A stretch of 22,818 bases of DNA from JAOTYV01 sp041557595 (GCA_041557595.1 JBFFGE010000061.1:1-22818), one strand, 5' to 3'. Shown: positions 8,925-16,773, counted from the first letter of the stretch. Notes: a model not told the origin generated them from the letters alone. A program made the numbers and translations.

Positions 8925-9947
8925 ATGAATCGTATGCCGACCTCTAGACGACCTTGGGCGGCGGTGACCGCGACCGACGATTTTCCCGTAACACTCCCTC
9001 CGGTGCGCACGGCGCTCAGGGGTATCGCCCCGGTCAGGATCGTGCCGCTGCCCTTCAGCCCGCTGACCGCTGCCCAGGAAAAACGCTTCGCCAGGATGCT
9101 GCAGGGCGCGGCGGCGATGCTGCTGCGGCCAGGATACGTTACGCCCACGCTGCTCGACCAGCTCCCCGATCTGCGCGTCGTCAGCGTTCACGGGGCCGGC
9201 GTCGATCAGGTTGATGTGGACGCCTGCACGGAGCGCGGCGTTCTCGTCACCAATGCGCCGGGCGCCAATGCCGATGCCGTCGCGGAACTGACCTTCGGAT
9301 TGATGCTCAGCCTGATCCGGCAAATCCCGCAAAGCGCCGGGCGGGTTCATACCGAACGCGTCTGGGGCGAAGCGCGCCATACCGGCAGCGAGCTTAGGGG
9401 GAAAACCCTGGGTCTTGTCGGCGTCGGGCAGATCGGCGCGCGCGTCACCCGCATCGCCCAGGCCTTCGGGATGAAGGTCTGCGCATTCGATCCGGGGCTC
9501 TCCGCAAAAGACATTCGCGACCGTGGCGCCCGGCCGATGAAATTCGAGGCGCTGCTTGCCGCCTCCGATTTCGTCTCGCTGCACGCGCCGCATATTCCGG
9601 CGACCCACCACCTCATCGACCGCCGGGCACTCGCAAAGATGAAAAAGGGCGCATTCCTGGTCAACGCCGCGCGCGGGCCGCTGGTCGACGAGGCCGCGCT
9701 CGCGCGGGCGCTGATGTCCAAGCGGCTCGGCGGCGCGGCGCTCGACGTCCTCGAAGGCGAGCCGCCCGATCCCAAGAGCCCGATTTTCGACGCGCCGAAC
9801 CTTATCCTGACACCCCACATGGCCGGCTCCACGCGGGAGTGCCTCGAGACCATCGCGCGGACCGCGGCCGAGGACATGGCCCGCGTGCTCCAGGGCAAGC
9901 GCGTGAAGTTTCCGGTCAACAAACCGGTGCGGCGGCGCGCCCGCTAA
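8925..9947 (+). CDS. D-2-hydroxyacid dehydrogenase, NAD-dependent
   Basis: Member of the D-isomer-specific 2-hydroxyacid dehydrogenase family, which reduces 2-oxoacids or oxidises D-2-hydroxyacids (phosphoglycerate, glycerate, lactate and others). The 340-residue protein has the Rossmann motif GVGQIG (166-171) with Asp189 at the end of the next strand, favouring NAD over NADP. The catalytic triad is Arg250 (NAARGPLVDE), Glu279 (LEGEPPD) and His298 (TPHMAGS). There is no C-terminal ACT domain, so it is not a full-length regulated SerA. An ATG at 8934 is an equally possible start. It shares the DVDACTE.GVLV segment with the dehydrogenase at 11202, so the two are paralogues. Confidence 0.9.
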   Translation: MNRMPTSRRPWAAVTATDDFPVTLPPVRTALRGIAPVRIVPLPFSPLTAAQEKRFARMLQGAAAMLLRPGYVTPTLLDQLPDLRVVSVHGAGVDQVDVDACTERGVLVTNAPGANADAVAELTFGLMLSLIRQIPQSAGRVHTERVWGEARHTGSELRGKTLGLVGVGQIGARVTRIAQAFGMKVCAFDPGLSAKDIRDRGARPMKFEALLAASDFVSLHAPHIPATHHLIDRRALAKMKKGAFLVNAARGPLVDEAALARALMSKRLGGAALDVLEGEPPDPKSPIFDAPNLILTPHMAGSTRECLETIARTAAEDMARVLQGKRVKFPVNKPVRRRAR

Positions 9948-9999
9948 CCGGCGATCGTCCCGGACCGCTCGCTGCGGCGCACTTTAGCGGGTAGCGACA

Positions 10000-10028
10000 T
10001 TGACCTTTTGCGCGGCGCATTCGATGCT
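10000..10028 (+). promoter_or_regulatory. candidate promoter of the first TauD-type gene
   Basis: TTGACC (10000-10005), a 17-base spacer and GATGCT (10023-10028) lie 33 bases before the dioxygenase ATG. The -35 box is good and the -10 box poor, so this is tentative. Confidence 0.3.
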
Positions 10029-10060
10029 TGAGTCGGATCCCGAGGACAATCGGCGGCGCG

Positions 10061-11095
10061 ATGACGGCAGCACAGATCAAACCCTTCGATCATCCGGCAG
10101 CCTGGAAGGCTACGGATTTTCCCTCGAAAGACGCGCTCGCGGTCGACCTCGAACAGCGTCATCTCGACGCGCTCATGGCGGCGGCTGCCCAATTGAAAGG
10201 CGCCGTCGCGGAACACGGCGCGATCACACCGTCGGACTTTCCGCTCGCCGCGATCGAAAAGGACATCGCCGCATGGCGCAATGAGGTCCGCGAGGGCCGC
10301 GGGATCCTGCTGTTGCGGGGATTTCCGGTGGACTCGATCGATCTCGAGGAATTGCGGCTGCTGTATCTCGGGCTCGGCAGTCATTTCGGCCGGCCTGTCT
10401 CGCAAAGCGCGCTTGGCGATTTCGTCGGCGACGTCATCAATGTCGGCGACAAGGATAAACGCGAGCGGGCCTACCGGAACAGCCGGGAACTCAATCTGCA
10501 CACCGATCGGTGCGATCTTGTCGGCATGTTGTGCATCCGGCCCGCCGTCGAAGGCGGAATTAGCGGCTATGCCAGCGCCTTGACGATCCACAACGAGATG
10601 CTGCGCGAGCGGCCCGACCTGCTCGCCCACTTGTACCAAGGCTATTTCCATCACCGGTTTGGCGAGCAACCGCCGGGCGAGCCGATCGTGACCGCCGAGC
10701 GGATTCCAACGTTCTCGATCAAGGATGGAATACCCAGCGTCATCTACATCCGGGGATATATCGACCTCGCCGTCGAGGAGGGGCACGTGACCCTCAGCGA
10801 CACGGAATTAGAGGCGCTCGATTATTTCGACCAGGTCGGCAATCGGCCGGATGTCCGCCTCAACTTTCGTCTGGAGCCCGGCGACGTGAGCTTCACGAAC
10901 AATTGCCTCCTGCTACATACCAGAACCGCCTTCGAGGACGCCGCCGACCCGGCGCTAAAGCGGCATCTGCTGCGGCTCTGGCTGCGCGAGGACGGCCGCC
11001 CGATGGCGCCCGGCGTCATCCTCCACAAGGGGCGCGCGGGAATCGAGAAACGCGCCGACAAGGGGACCTATTACACGCCGCCCACGGAAACGTAG
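10061..11095 (+). CDS. TauD/TfdA family Fe(II)/2-oxoglutarate dioxygenase
   Basis: Predicted non-haem iron dioxygenase that couples 2-oxoglutarate decarboxylation to hydroxylation of an unknown substrate. In the 344-residue product the iron ligands are His147 and Asp149 (NLHTDRCD) and the distal His286 (LLLHTRTAFED); Arg301 or Arg305 in KRHLLRLWL should bind 2-oxoglutarate. An N-terminal part of about 70 residues precedes the core. I chose the ATG at 10061, since the upstream TTG at 10028 adds residues without family likeness; GAGGA lies a rather distant 14 bases before it. Its flanking genes are both D-2-hydroxyacid dehydrogenases, suggesting one degradative route. It is only distantly like the dioxygenase at 20100. 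Confidence 0.88.
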   Translation: MTAAQIKPFDHPAAWKATDFPSKDALAVDLEQRHLDALMAAAAQLKGAVAEHGAITPSDFPLAAIEKDIAAWRNEVREGRGILLLRGFPVDSIDLEELRLLYLGLGSHFGRPVSQSALGDFVGDVINVGDKDKRERAYRNSRELNLHTDRCDLVGMLCIRPAVEGGISGYASALTIHNEMLRERPDLLAHLYQGYFHHRFGEQPPGEPIVTAERIPTFSIKDGIPSVIYIRGYIDLAVEEGHVTLSDTELEALDYFDQVGNRPDVRLNFRLEPGDVSFTNNCLLLHTRTAFEDAADPALKRHLLRLWLREDGRPMAPGVILHKGRAGIEKRADKGTYYTPPTET

Positions 11096-11138
11096 CGCGG
11101 TGCTTGTCGCCAAGACAGTGGCGCCTGACCGGCGAATT

Positions 11139-11168
11139 TTGCAGAGAGACCGCGCCCCGATCTATAAC
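11139..11168 (+). promoter_or_regulatory. candidate promoter of the second dehydrogenase
   Basis: TTGCAG (11139-11144), an 18-base spacer and TATAAC (11163-11168) lie in the 106-base gap before the gene. The -10 box is a close consensus match, and the start codon follows 33 bases later with a good ribosome binding site. Confidence 0.45.
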
Positions 11169-11201
11169 CAAGGATAAGAAGAACAGAGGGAGACACCGCC
11201 C

Positions 11202-12278
11202 ATGGCCGCCAAGGGCCCATCCGGCGCGAATGCCAAGCGCGTATTCTGGTTCGACGACAACAAGACGCCGAGCGTCGCCGACGCACTCCAGCAGGCGCCG
11301 GACATCGCCATGCACCGTCTCGAATTCGATGCGCCCGAATCCGAGAATTGGCCGATCATCGAGACCTGCCACGCCTATTGTATCACCAGCGCGCGCGACG
11401 AAGTGCCGGACCACTTCAAGGCCCATGCGGAGCTGATGGCGCGTTGCCCCGATCTGCTGGTCGTCTCCACTTCCGGCGCCGGTTACGATCCGGTCGATGT
11501 GGATGCCTGCACCGAAGCGGGCGTCTTGGTGGTCAACCAATCCGGCGCAAACGCGGAAGCGGTCGCGGAACACGCGGTCGGCATGATGCTGGCGCTCACC
11601 AAGAAGATGGTCGAGACCGACCGGTCGCTGCGCAAGGAACGTGGCGTCAATCGGGAGATCTTCAAAGGCTGGAACGCACAGGGCAAAACCGTGGGGCTGA
11701 TCGGCCTCGGCAATACGGGCCGGCGGGTCGCGCGCATCTGCGCCGGCGGCCTCGACATGACTGTCCTGGCCACCGATCCCTATCTCGAGCCGGCCGATTT
11801 CGAGGAGCGTGGCGCGACCGCCGCAAGCCTGGACGACGTGATGGCCAAATCCGACTTCGTCAGCGTCCATTGTCCCTTCAACAAGGAAACCAAGGACATG
11901 ATCGGCGCGCGCGAACTCGCGCTGATGCAATCCGGCGCCTTCTTGATCAATTGCGCGCGCGGCGGCATCGTCAACGAAGCGGCGCTCGCCGCCGCGTTGG
12001 AAAAGGAACAGATTGCGGGTGTCGGGCTCGACGTCTGGGACGTGGAGCCGCCGCCGCTCGACCATCCGCTGCTCAAATTCGAGAACCTGATCGCCACCTA
12101 TCACACCGCCGGCGTTACCTTCGATTCACGCAGCAACATGGCGGCCTGGAACGCGGAACAGATCATCGGCACGCTGAACGGCGAACGCCCGCCCCGTCTG
12201 ATCAACCCGGAAGCCTGGGACAAATACGCAGCCCGCTTCGAGAGGATCTTCGGCAAGCGGCCGGGCGATGGCCATTGA
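11202..12278 (+). CDS. D-2-hydroxyacid dehydrogenase, NAD-dependent (second copy)
   Basis: Second member of the D-2-hydroxyacid dehydrogenase family in this region, 358 residues. Rossmann motif GLGNTG at 168-173 with Asp192 points to NAD; the catalytic residues are Arg253 (NCARGGIVNE), Glu282 and His301 (YHTAGVT). AGAGGGAGA about nine bases before the ATG is a strong ribosome binding site. The catalytic His context YHTAG departs from the common PHxAG. It shares clear segments with the gene at 8925 (GAG.D.VDVDACTE.GVLV.N..GANA.AVAE) but is divergent enough to have another substrate. Its stop lies 16 bases from the end of the convergent PPOX-type gene. Confidence 0.9.
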   Translation: MAAKGPSGANAKRVFWFDDNKTPSVADALQQAPDIAMHRLEFDAPESENWPIIETCHAYCITSARDEVPDHFKAHAELMARCPDLLVVSTSGAGYDPVDVDACTEAGVLVVNQSGANAEAVAEHAVGMMLALTKKMVETDRSLRKERGVNREIFKGWNAQGKTVGLIGLGNTGRRVARICAGGLDMTVLATDPYLEPADFEERGATAASLDDVMAKSDFVSVHCPFNKETKDMIGARELALMQSGAFLINCARGGIVNEAALAAALEKEQIAGVGLDVWDVEPPPLDHPLLKFENLIATYHTAGVTFDSRSNMAAWNAEQIIGTLNGERPPRLINPEAWDKYAARFERIFGKRPGDGH

Positions 12279-12294
12279 GCCCGGGCCGGCCGGT

Positions 12295-12894
12295 TCACCC
12301 AGCGGCAGCGAGCTGCGCCTCCAGCTCGACGATGCGCTCCTGCAACGGCGCAACCACGCGCGCGATGACCTCCTCCGTGAAGCGGGGCGTGATGTGCTGC
12401 GGACAGTTGACGTTCCAGGCGGCGATTTCGAAAACCACTGCCTGCTCCGGCACGCCGTCATAATCCGGATCGGCAAGACGGTCGAGCAGCGCCGGGTCGT
12501 CATCGACCACCCGGGCGCGGCCCCAGATCTTGATGCGGCGGCGGTTCGGATAGTCCATCAGGAAGATGTACGCCTTGTCGTTCTCGGTGAGATTGCCCGC
12601 CGAGATATACTGCCGGTTTCCCTTGAAGTCGGCGAAGGCGAGGGTTTTCTCGTCGATCACCTTCAGGAAACCCGGCTTGCCGCCCCGGTGCTGAATATAG
12701 GGCTGGCCATCCGCGCTGGCGGTGCCGAGGTAAAATGAATCCCGCTCGCCGATGAAGCCGGCAAGATCGGCGGTGACAGTGTTCCGCCACCCGCCCTTCG
12801 CCTCCATATTGGAATAGCCCTTGCGCGAGCCTTTCAGTTCCTGAATGCGTTTGACCGCCGGGGTGAACGCGATATCGCTGATTGGATCGGTCAT
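12295..12894 (-). CDS. pyridoxamine 5'-phosphate oxidase-like flavoprotein
   Basis: The 199-residue protein has the PPOX split-barrel fold: DSFYLGTASADGQPYIQHRGGKPGFLKV (52-79) covers the first strands, and FADFKGNRQYISAGNL (87-102) matches the flavin phosphate-binding region. Family members bind FMN or F420 and reduce or oxidise small substrates; it is not a true PdxH, which is longer and has a distinct C-terminus. AGGAG lies about eight bases before the start. It is downstream of the hydrolase gene on the same strand, and its ATG overlaps the stop of the frameshifted hydrolase frame, so the two are probably co-transcribed and controlled by the TetR protein at 14221. Confidence 0.87.
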   Translation of the reverse strand: MTDPISDIAFTPAVKRIQELKGSRKGYSNMEAKGGWRNTVTADLAGFIGERDSFYLGTASADGQPYIQHRGGKPGFLKVIDEKTLAFADFKGNRQYISAGNLTENDKAYIFLMDYPNRRRIKIWGRARVVDDDPALLDRLADPDYDGVPEQAVVFEIAAWNVNCPQHITPRFTEEVIARVVAPLQERIVELEAQLAAAG

Positions 12895-13976
12895 ATCGAT
12901 GTCTCCTGTGCCGTGTCCGATGCCTGAAAGAACCGGGACGCGACTGCCCTGCGCAATCGCGCCCCGGCCGAAGCGTTACGAGAGATTGGCGCTGAGGAAG
13001 CGCCGGATATGGTCGGCGATGACGCCGCCATCTTCCTTTCCTCCAGCGCGAAGTGGCCGGTATCGAACAGGTGAACTTCTATGTTCTTCAGGTCGCGCGT
13101 ATACGGGTGCGCGCCGGATGCCGGGAAAATGTGATCGTTCTTGCCCCATACCACCAGCGTCGGCGGCTGATGCTTGCGGAAATAGGCCTGCCACACCGGA
13201 TACAGCGGCGGGTTCGATCCATAGTCATAGAACAGTTGCAGCTGAATCGCCTTGTTGCCGGGCCGGTCCTGGAAGTACTGGTCGACAATCCAGCTATCCG
13301 GGCTAAGAACCTCGGGATTGCGCGTGCCGTGCGTGTACTGCCATTTTGTCGCCTGCAGCGTCAGAAATCCCTTGAGCGGCTTGGCGTTTGCCGCGGTGCG
13401 GTCCTTCCAATAGGCGCGGAACGGTTTCCAGAATTCCTGCAACCCTTCTTGGTAGGCATTGCCGTTCTGGACGATCAGGGACTGCACCCGCTCGGGATGC
13501 TTGGCGGCCAGCCGAAATCCCACCGGCGCGCCGTAATCCATGACATACAAACTGTACCGGTCGAGGCCCAGCTTCTGCGTGAACGCGTCGATCACAGTCG
13601 CGAGGTTGTCGAAGGTGTAGTCGAATGTATCGACCGGCGGCATCGAACTGTTGCCGAAACCGGGGTAATCCGGCGCGACGAGATGGAACTTGTCGGCAAG
13701 CGCCGGGATCAGGTTCCGGAACATCTGCGACGAGGTGGGAAATCCGTGTAGCAGCAAGAGGGTCGGCGCATCCTTGCGTCCCGCCTCGCGATAGAAGATG
13801 TCGAGCCCCTGCACTTTGACGGATTTGTGCAGCGTTTGGATCTGATTGAATTCCGCCGCCGCGGCGCCGGTGATCGAGCCTCCGCCCGCGCCGATACCGA
13901 GAACGAGCGCCGTTGAAATCGCGGCTGCGAGACCGAGCCGACGGACCAACGCCATAGAATTCGAGTGATTGACCAT
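12891..13976 (-). CDS. secreted epoxide-hydrolase-like alpha/beta hydrolase, C-terminus frameshifted
   Basis: An N-terminal Sec signal peptide (hydrophobic residues 15-40, cleavage near AAAA-EF at 41/42) is followed by an alpha/beta-hydrolase fold: oxyanion HGFP (77-80), likely nucleophile Asp147 in VMDYGAPVG, acid Asp281 and catalytic His308 in TGHFALEE. An Asp nucleophile points to epoxide hydrolase or dehalogenase chemistry rather than an esterase. After LEE the frame changes: a tandem duplication of AGGAA (13033-13042) replaces the expected last 18 residues, which ended DHIRRFLSANLS with a TAA at 12976, by a 48-residue Ser/Ala/Arg-rich tail ending at 12891. The start ATG at 13976 has AGGGAGA just upstream. 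All catalytic residues precede the shift, so partial activity is possible. Confidence 0.85.
   Translation of the reverse strand: MVNHSNSMALVRRLGLAAAISTALVLGIGAGGGSITGAAAAEFNQIQTLHKSVKVQGLDIFYREAGRKDAPTLLLLHGFPTSSQMFRNLIPALADKFHLVAPDYPGFGNSSMPPVDTFDYTFDNLATVIDAFTQKLGLDRYSLYVMDYGAPVGFRLAAKHPERVQSLIVQNGNAYQEGLQEFWKPFRAYWKDRTAANAKPLKGFLTLQATKWQYTHGTRNPEVLSPDSWIVDQYFQDRPGNKAIQLQLFYDYGSNPPLYPVWQAYFRKHQPPTLVVWGKNDHIFPASGAHPYTRDLKNIEVHLFDTGHFALEERKMAASSPTISGASSAPISRNASAGARLRRAVASRFFQASDTAQETSI
13033..13042 (-). repeat. 5-bp tandem duplication causing a frameshift
   Basis: TTCCT occurs twice in direct succession on the + strand (AGGAA-AGGAA in the gene's sense). Removing one copy restores HFALEEDGGVIADHIRRFL, a standard end for this hydrolase family, in a frame that stops at 12976. 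Confidence 0.9.
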
Positions 13977-14220
13977 AAGAAATCTCCCTATTCGCAATGG
14001 ATCAAGGAACGACGGTTGGCAGGAAATTCGCTATCGCCGTTTAGACTTGTTAATAGATCGACTGATCCGTCTCTTTTGTCAACCGCCATTTCCTTTTTCA
14101 AATTTAACGCAACAAACGATTAATTTTAAGGTTTTAAAAATTTCTCTGGGACATTTTTAAACTCGAGTCATTGAAAATTTATAGACTAACCGATATATAT
14201 TGGCTGCGAGAGGAGACCCA
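13977..14220. promoter_or_regulatory. AT-rich divergent promoter region with candidate TetR operators
   Basis: This 244-base gap separates the divergent hydrolase and tetR genes and is far more AT-rich than its surroundings. The hydrolase side has a perfect TTGACA -35 box on the - strand (14082-14077), with only poor -10 boxes at normal spacing. Two places share TAGACT-N5-ATA (14042 onward and 14182 onward), one near each promoter. GATC-GACT-GATC (14056-14067) is a further imperfect palindrome next to the hydrolase -35 box. These are candidate operators for the TetR protein, inferred from position and repetition only. Confidence 0.5.
14171..14199 (+). promoter_or_regulatory. candidate tetR promoter
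   Basis: TTGAAA (14171-14176), exactly 17 bases, then TATATA (14194-14199): a good sigma-70 match. The TAGACT-N5-ATA element lies between and over the boxes, as expected for autorepression. Transcription would begin near 14206, just before a strong GAGAGGAGA ribosome binding site. Confidence 0.6.
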
Positions 14221-14778
14221 ATGCGCCCCAGTAAACGCGAACAGATCGTCGATACCGCGCTCGCCCTGTTCTACGAGCACGGCTTTCACGCGACGGGCAT
14301 TGAGAAGGTCCTGAGCGGCGCCGATGTCGCCCGGATGACGCTGTACAATCATTTCAAATCGAAGGAAGAACTGATCGTCGCGGTGCTCCGAAAACGCGAC
14401 GAGAATTTCCGGGACCAGGTCGTCCGCTATGTCGAACAGAATGCCAAGACCCCGCGCGACCGCCTGCTCGCGCTCTTCGATGCCCATGCCGAATGGTTCG
14501 CGGAAAAGGGCTTCCGCGGCTGCCTGTTCATCAACGCGGCCGCGGAGTTCGCCGGCAACAGCGATTCCATTCACGCGGCCGCCGCGGAACACAAACGATT
14601 GATCATCAGCTTCATCCGCGGCCTCGCCGTAGCCGCCAACGTCAAGCATCCGGATGTCGTCGCCGATCAGCTCGCCCTGCTGCTGGAAGGCGCCATCGTC
14701 AATGCGCAGATGTCCGGAGACTCCGCATGGGCGGGCAAGGCGCGCGCCACCGCTGAAATCCTGATCGACCGGGGATAG
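14221..14778 (+). CDS. TetR/AcrR family transcriptional regulator
   Basis: The 185-residue protein has a typical TetR N-terminal DNA-binding domain: REQIVDTALALFYEHGFHATGIEKV, then a helix-turn-helix at about 26-45 ending LYNHFKSKEELI. The ligand-binding C-terminal part contains the segment FRGCLFINAAAEF seen in a common TetR subgroup. The ATG at 14221 follows GAGAGGAGA; an upstream in-frame TTG at 14200 lies before that site and is rejected. Its divergent layout with the hydrolase and PPOX-type genes suggests that it represses them and itself. The effector is unknown; a xenobiotic or a lipid-derived epoxide would fit the enzymes, but that is speculation. Confidence 0.92.
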   Translation: MRPSKREQIVDTALALFYEHGFHATGIEKVLSGADVARMTLYNHFKSKEELIVAVLRKRDENFRDQVVRYVEQNAKTPRDRLLALFDAHAEWFAEKGFRGCLFINAAAEFAGNSDSIHAAAAEHKRLIISFIRGLAVAANVKHPDVVADQLALLLEGAIVNAQMSGDSAWAGKARATAEILIDRG

Positions 14779-14880
14779 GCGTAACGATTTCGCCGGGCGC
14801 AGCCAGATCAACCTGCCATTAATTGGAATGAATTAAAGGCAGAAAAGTTGATCGATTCTATAAAGATAGAGTTGCTTATG

Positions 14881-14898
14881 GGCACCCAAATGGGCGCA
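14881..14898. promoter_or_regulatory. imperfect palindrome related to the 22686 site
   Basis: This 18-base element in the gap between tetR and the convergent reductase gene matches the perfect palindrome at 22686-22703 at 15 of 18 positions. It is not next to an evident promoter, so its role is unclear; chance resemblance is possible. Confidence 0.3.
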
Positions 14899-14905
14899 CG
14901 CTGCT

Positions 14906-15826
14906 TTAGGACGGAGTCCCGTCCTGGTGAAACTTGAGCACCGCGCAGATAAACCCGTGAACCGGCGTGGGCACGCCGAATTCATGGCCGAGCCTGACCA
15001 CCGCCCCGCTCAGCCACGGCAATTCCAGACGATTGCCGCGCTCCAGGTCGACCGCCATCGAGGCCCGCCCTTTCGCGGGAAGCGTATCGATCCAGGCCAT
15101 CGTCCGCTCGACGCCGTCGGCCGGTAGCGCGACCCCCTTGGCCATGCCCACCGCCGCCACCTCCTCCACCGCCGCGCGGAGAAGCGACCGGGTCTCCGGA
15201 TCCGACCGGACGGCGCCGAAAGTCCCGCGCGAGACGCTGGTCAGCCCGCTGACCGACGCCAGCATGAGAAATTTCGTCCAAATGGTCTGCTCGATCGTTT
15301 GGGTGAATTCGGACTCGACGCCCGCCGACCGGAACGCCGCGTCGAGCGCCCTGCCCCGCGGACTGTCGCTGCCATTCATTTCGCCGAAACGGATGCGCGC
15401 GTAATCGGAGACCTGGCGGATCACGCCGGGCGCATGGATGGCGGCGGAAATCTCCGCGATACCGCCCATCACATGTTTTGCTCCGATGACTTGCGCCAGC
15501 CGGTCTTCGGCCTCGACGCCGTTCTGCAGCGCAATCACCGCGGTCCCGTCCTGCAGCAGCGGCCGGATAAGCGCGCCCGCCTCCTCGACCGCCCAAGCCT
15601 TGACCGCCAGCAGGACGGCGTCAACCGGACCGACCGACGCAGGCGTATCGGTCGCCCGGACCGGGTGGGCAAGGAGGTCTTTCGCGCCCTCGATCCGCAG
15701 CCCATTCCGCCGAATGGCGTCGAGATGCGCGCCGCGCGCGATCAGCGTGACATCGTGCCCCGCCACGGCCAAGGCTGCCCCGATCGGCCCGCCGACGCCG
15801 CCGACGCCCAGTACAACAATTCTCAT
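14906..15826 (-). CDS. panE: 2-dehydropantoate 2-reductase family protein
   Basis: NADPH-dependent reductase of the ApbA/PanE family; PanE makes pantoate for coenzyme A. The 306-residue protein starts with the Rossmann motif GVGGVGGPIG (7-16), has KAWAV with Lys76, QNG with Asn103, the probable catalytic Lys185 in TIWTKFLM and Glu268 in RLELP, all matching positions important in E. coli PanE. Many PanE-like paralogues act on other 2-oxoacids, so pantoate synthesis is likely but not certain, and no other pantothenate gene is nearby. ATG at 15826 gives the usual MRIVVLG start with GGGCGG upstream; ATG at 15832 is possible. Confidence 0.82.
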   Translation of the reverse strand: MRIVVLGVGGVGGPIGAALAVAGHDVTLIARGAHLDAIRRNGLRIEGAKDLLAHPVRATDTPASVGPVDAVLLAVKAWAVEEAGALIRPLLQDGTAVIALQNGVEAEDRLAQVIGAKHVMGGIAEISAAIHAPGVIRQVSDYARIRFGEMNGSDSPRGRALDAAFRSAGVESEFTQTIEQTIWTKFLMLASVSGLTSVSRGTFGAVRSDPETRSLLRAAVEEVAAVGMAKGVALPADGVERTMAWIDTLPAKGRASMAVDLERGNRLELPWLSGAVVRLGHEFGVPTPVHGFICAVLKFHQDGTPS

Positions 15827-15985
15827 GATCATCCGCCCGATTGTGCGTCGAACGGATGACAAATCGACGGCGCCGCGTCAAGATTCCCGAACTGCCAAAC
15901 ACGCCGAGCGTACGCGACGCCGGCGACAAAAATGCTTGTAAATTGCATCGTCTCACTTGATATAGTCGGATCGATAAATGCCATA

Positions 15986-16006
15986 TCTCGCGACGAAAAT
16001 TCGAGA
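15986..16006. promoter_or_regulatory. inverted repeat upstream of the kinase-like gene
   Basis: TCTCG and CGAGA are separated by 11 bases, ending 20 bases before the kinase-like start. A possible -10 box TATAGT lies at 15961-15966, with TTGTAA 19 bases further upstream (15936-15941), a long spacer. The repeat would sit in the early transcribed region, where a repressor could act. The rest of the 200-base divergent gap holds no other clear signal. Confidence 0.3.
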
Positions 16007-16026
16007 CATGCGCTTATACGGAACCG

Positions 16027-16773
16027 ATGCGCATGGCAAAGCCAGCGAAGCGACTCTCCGCCTTCAATCTTAACCCGGGCCAAATTCTAGGCAATAAGTA
16101 CATCGTCGAGGATTTTCTCGGCGGCGGATTGCAGGGCGAAGTCTATAAGGTCGTCGAGCGACGGACGAAAATCCGGCGCGCGGCCAAATTATTCTACCCC
16201 CGGCACAATTTGCGCGATCGGGCGGCCCGCAGCTATGCGCGCAAGCTGGACCATCTGCGGCACTGTCCGCTGATCATTCAATATCATCATGTGGAGACCC
16301 TGGACGTCGACGGCGTCGAGGTAACCTGCCTGTTCAGCGATCTTGTCGATGGCGTGCTGTTGTCGGATTATGTGAACTCCCGCCCCGGCAAACGCCTCAA
16401 TCCGTTCGAGGCGCTCCACATTGCCTATCAGATCGTCTGCGGATTGGAGCAAATCCATGCCGAGAAGGAGTATCACGGCGACCTACACGAACAGAACATC
16501 CTGATCCGGCCATCGGGAATATTCTTCGATATTAAAATCATAGACTTCTTCGACCTCGGCCGATCCTCGAAGGCGCATTACCGAAGCGACATCGTAGACA
16601 TCACGCAACTTCTATATTGGATGGTCGGCGGCCAGAAGTTCTATCCGCGTCAGTCCGCACTGATCAAGTCGATCTGCCTGGGCCGCCGACGCGACCGGAT
16701 CGTCAAACATTTTCCGAGCGCGAGACACCTGCGACTGCATTTCGAACAATTCGACGCCGGCGAGTTTCCCTAG
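16027..16773 (+). CDS. small protein-kinase-like protein
   Basis: A 248-residue single-domain protein with protein-kinase-like features: glycine-rich loop LGGGLQGEV (31-39), likely ATP lysine Lys54 in RRAAKLF, catalytic loop HGDLHEQN (150-157, Asp152, Asn157) and IIDFFDLG (172-179) in place of DFG, with Asp173 as likely metal ligand. The end, FPSARHLRLHFEQF, resembles the last helix of bacterial Ser/Thr kinases. HGDLH in place of HRD also occurs in aminoglycoside phosphotransferases and other atypical kinases, so the substrate may be protein or a small molecule. There is no sensor domain or membrane segment. A start at ATG 16033 is possible and better spaced from GGAA at 16020. It converges on rpoZ. 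Confidence 0.78.
   Translation: MRMAKPAKRLSAFNLNPGQILGNKYIVEDFLGGGLQGEVYKVVERRTKIRRAAKLFYPRHNLRDRAARSYARKLDHLRHCPLIIQYHHVETLDVDGVEVTCLFSDLVDGVLLSDYVNSRPGKRLNPFEALHIAYQIVCGLEQIHAEKEYHGDLHEQNILIRPSGIFFDIKIIDFFDLGRSSKAHYRSDIVDITQLLYWMVGGQKFYPRQSALIKSICLGRRRDRIVKHFPSARHLRLHFEQFDAGEFP

Noticed and set aside
11348..12463. 371-residue + strand frame over the second dehydrogenase
   Set aside because: Arg-rich shadow running past the end of the real gene into the opposite-strand PPOX-type gene.
14909..14924. GGACGG-AGTC-CCGTCC hairpin at the end of the reductase gene
   Set aside because: It is mostly inside coding sequence and has no T run on either strand, so I do not call it a terminator.
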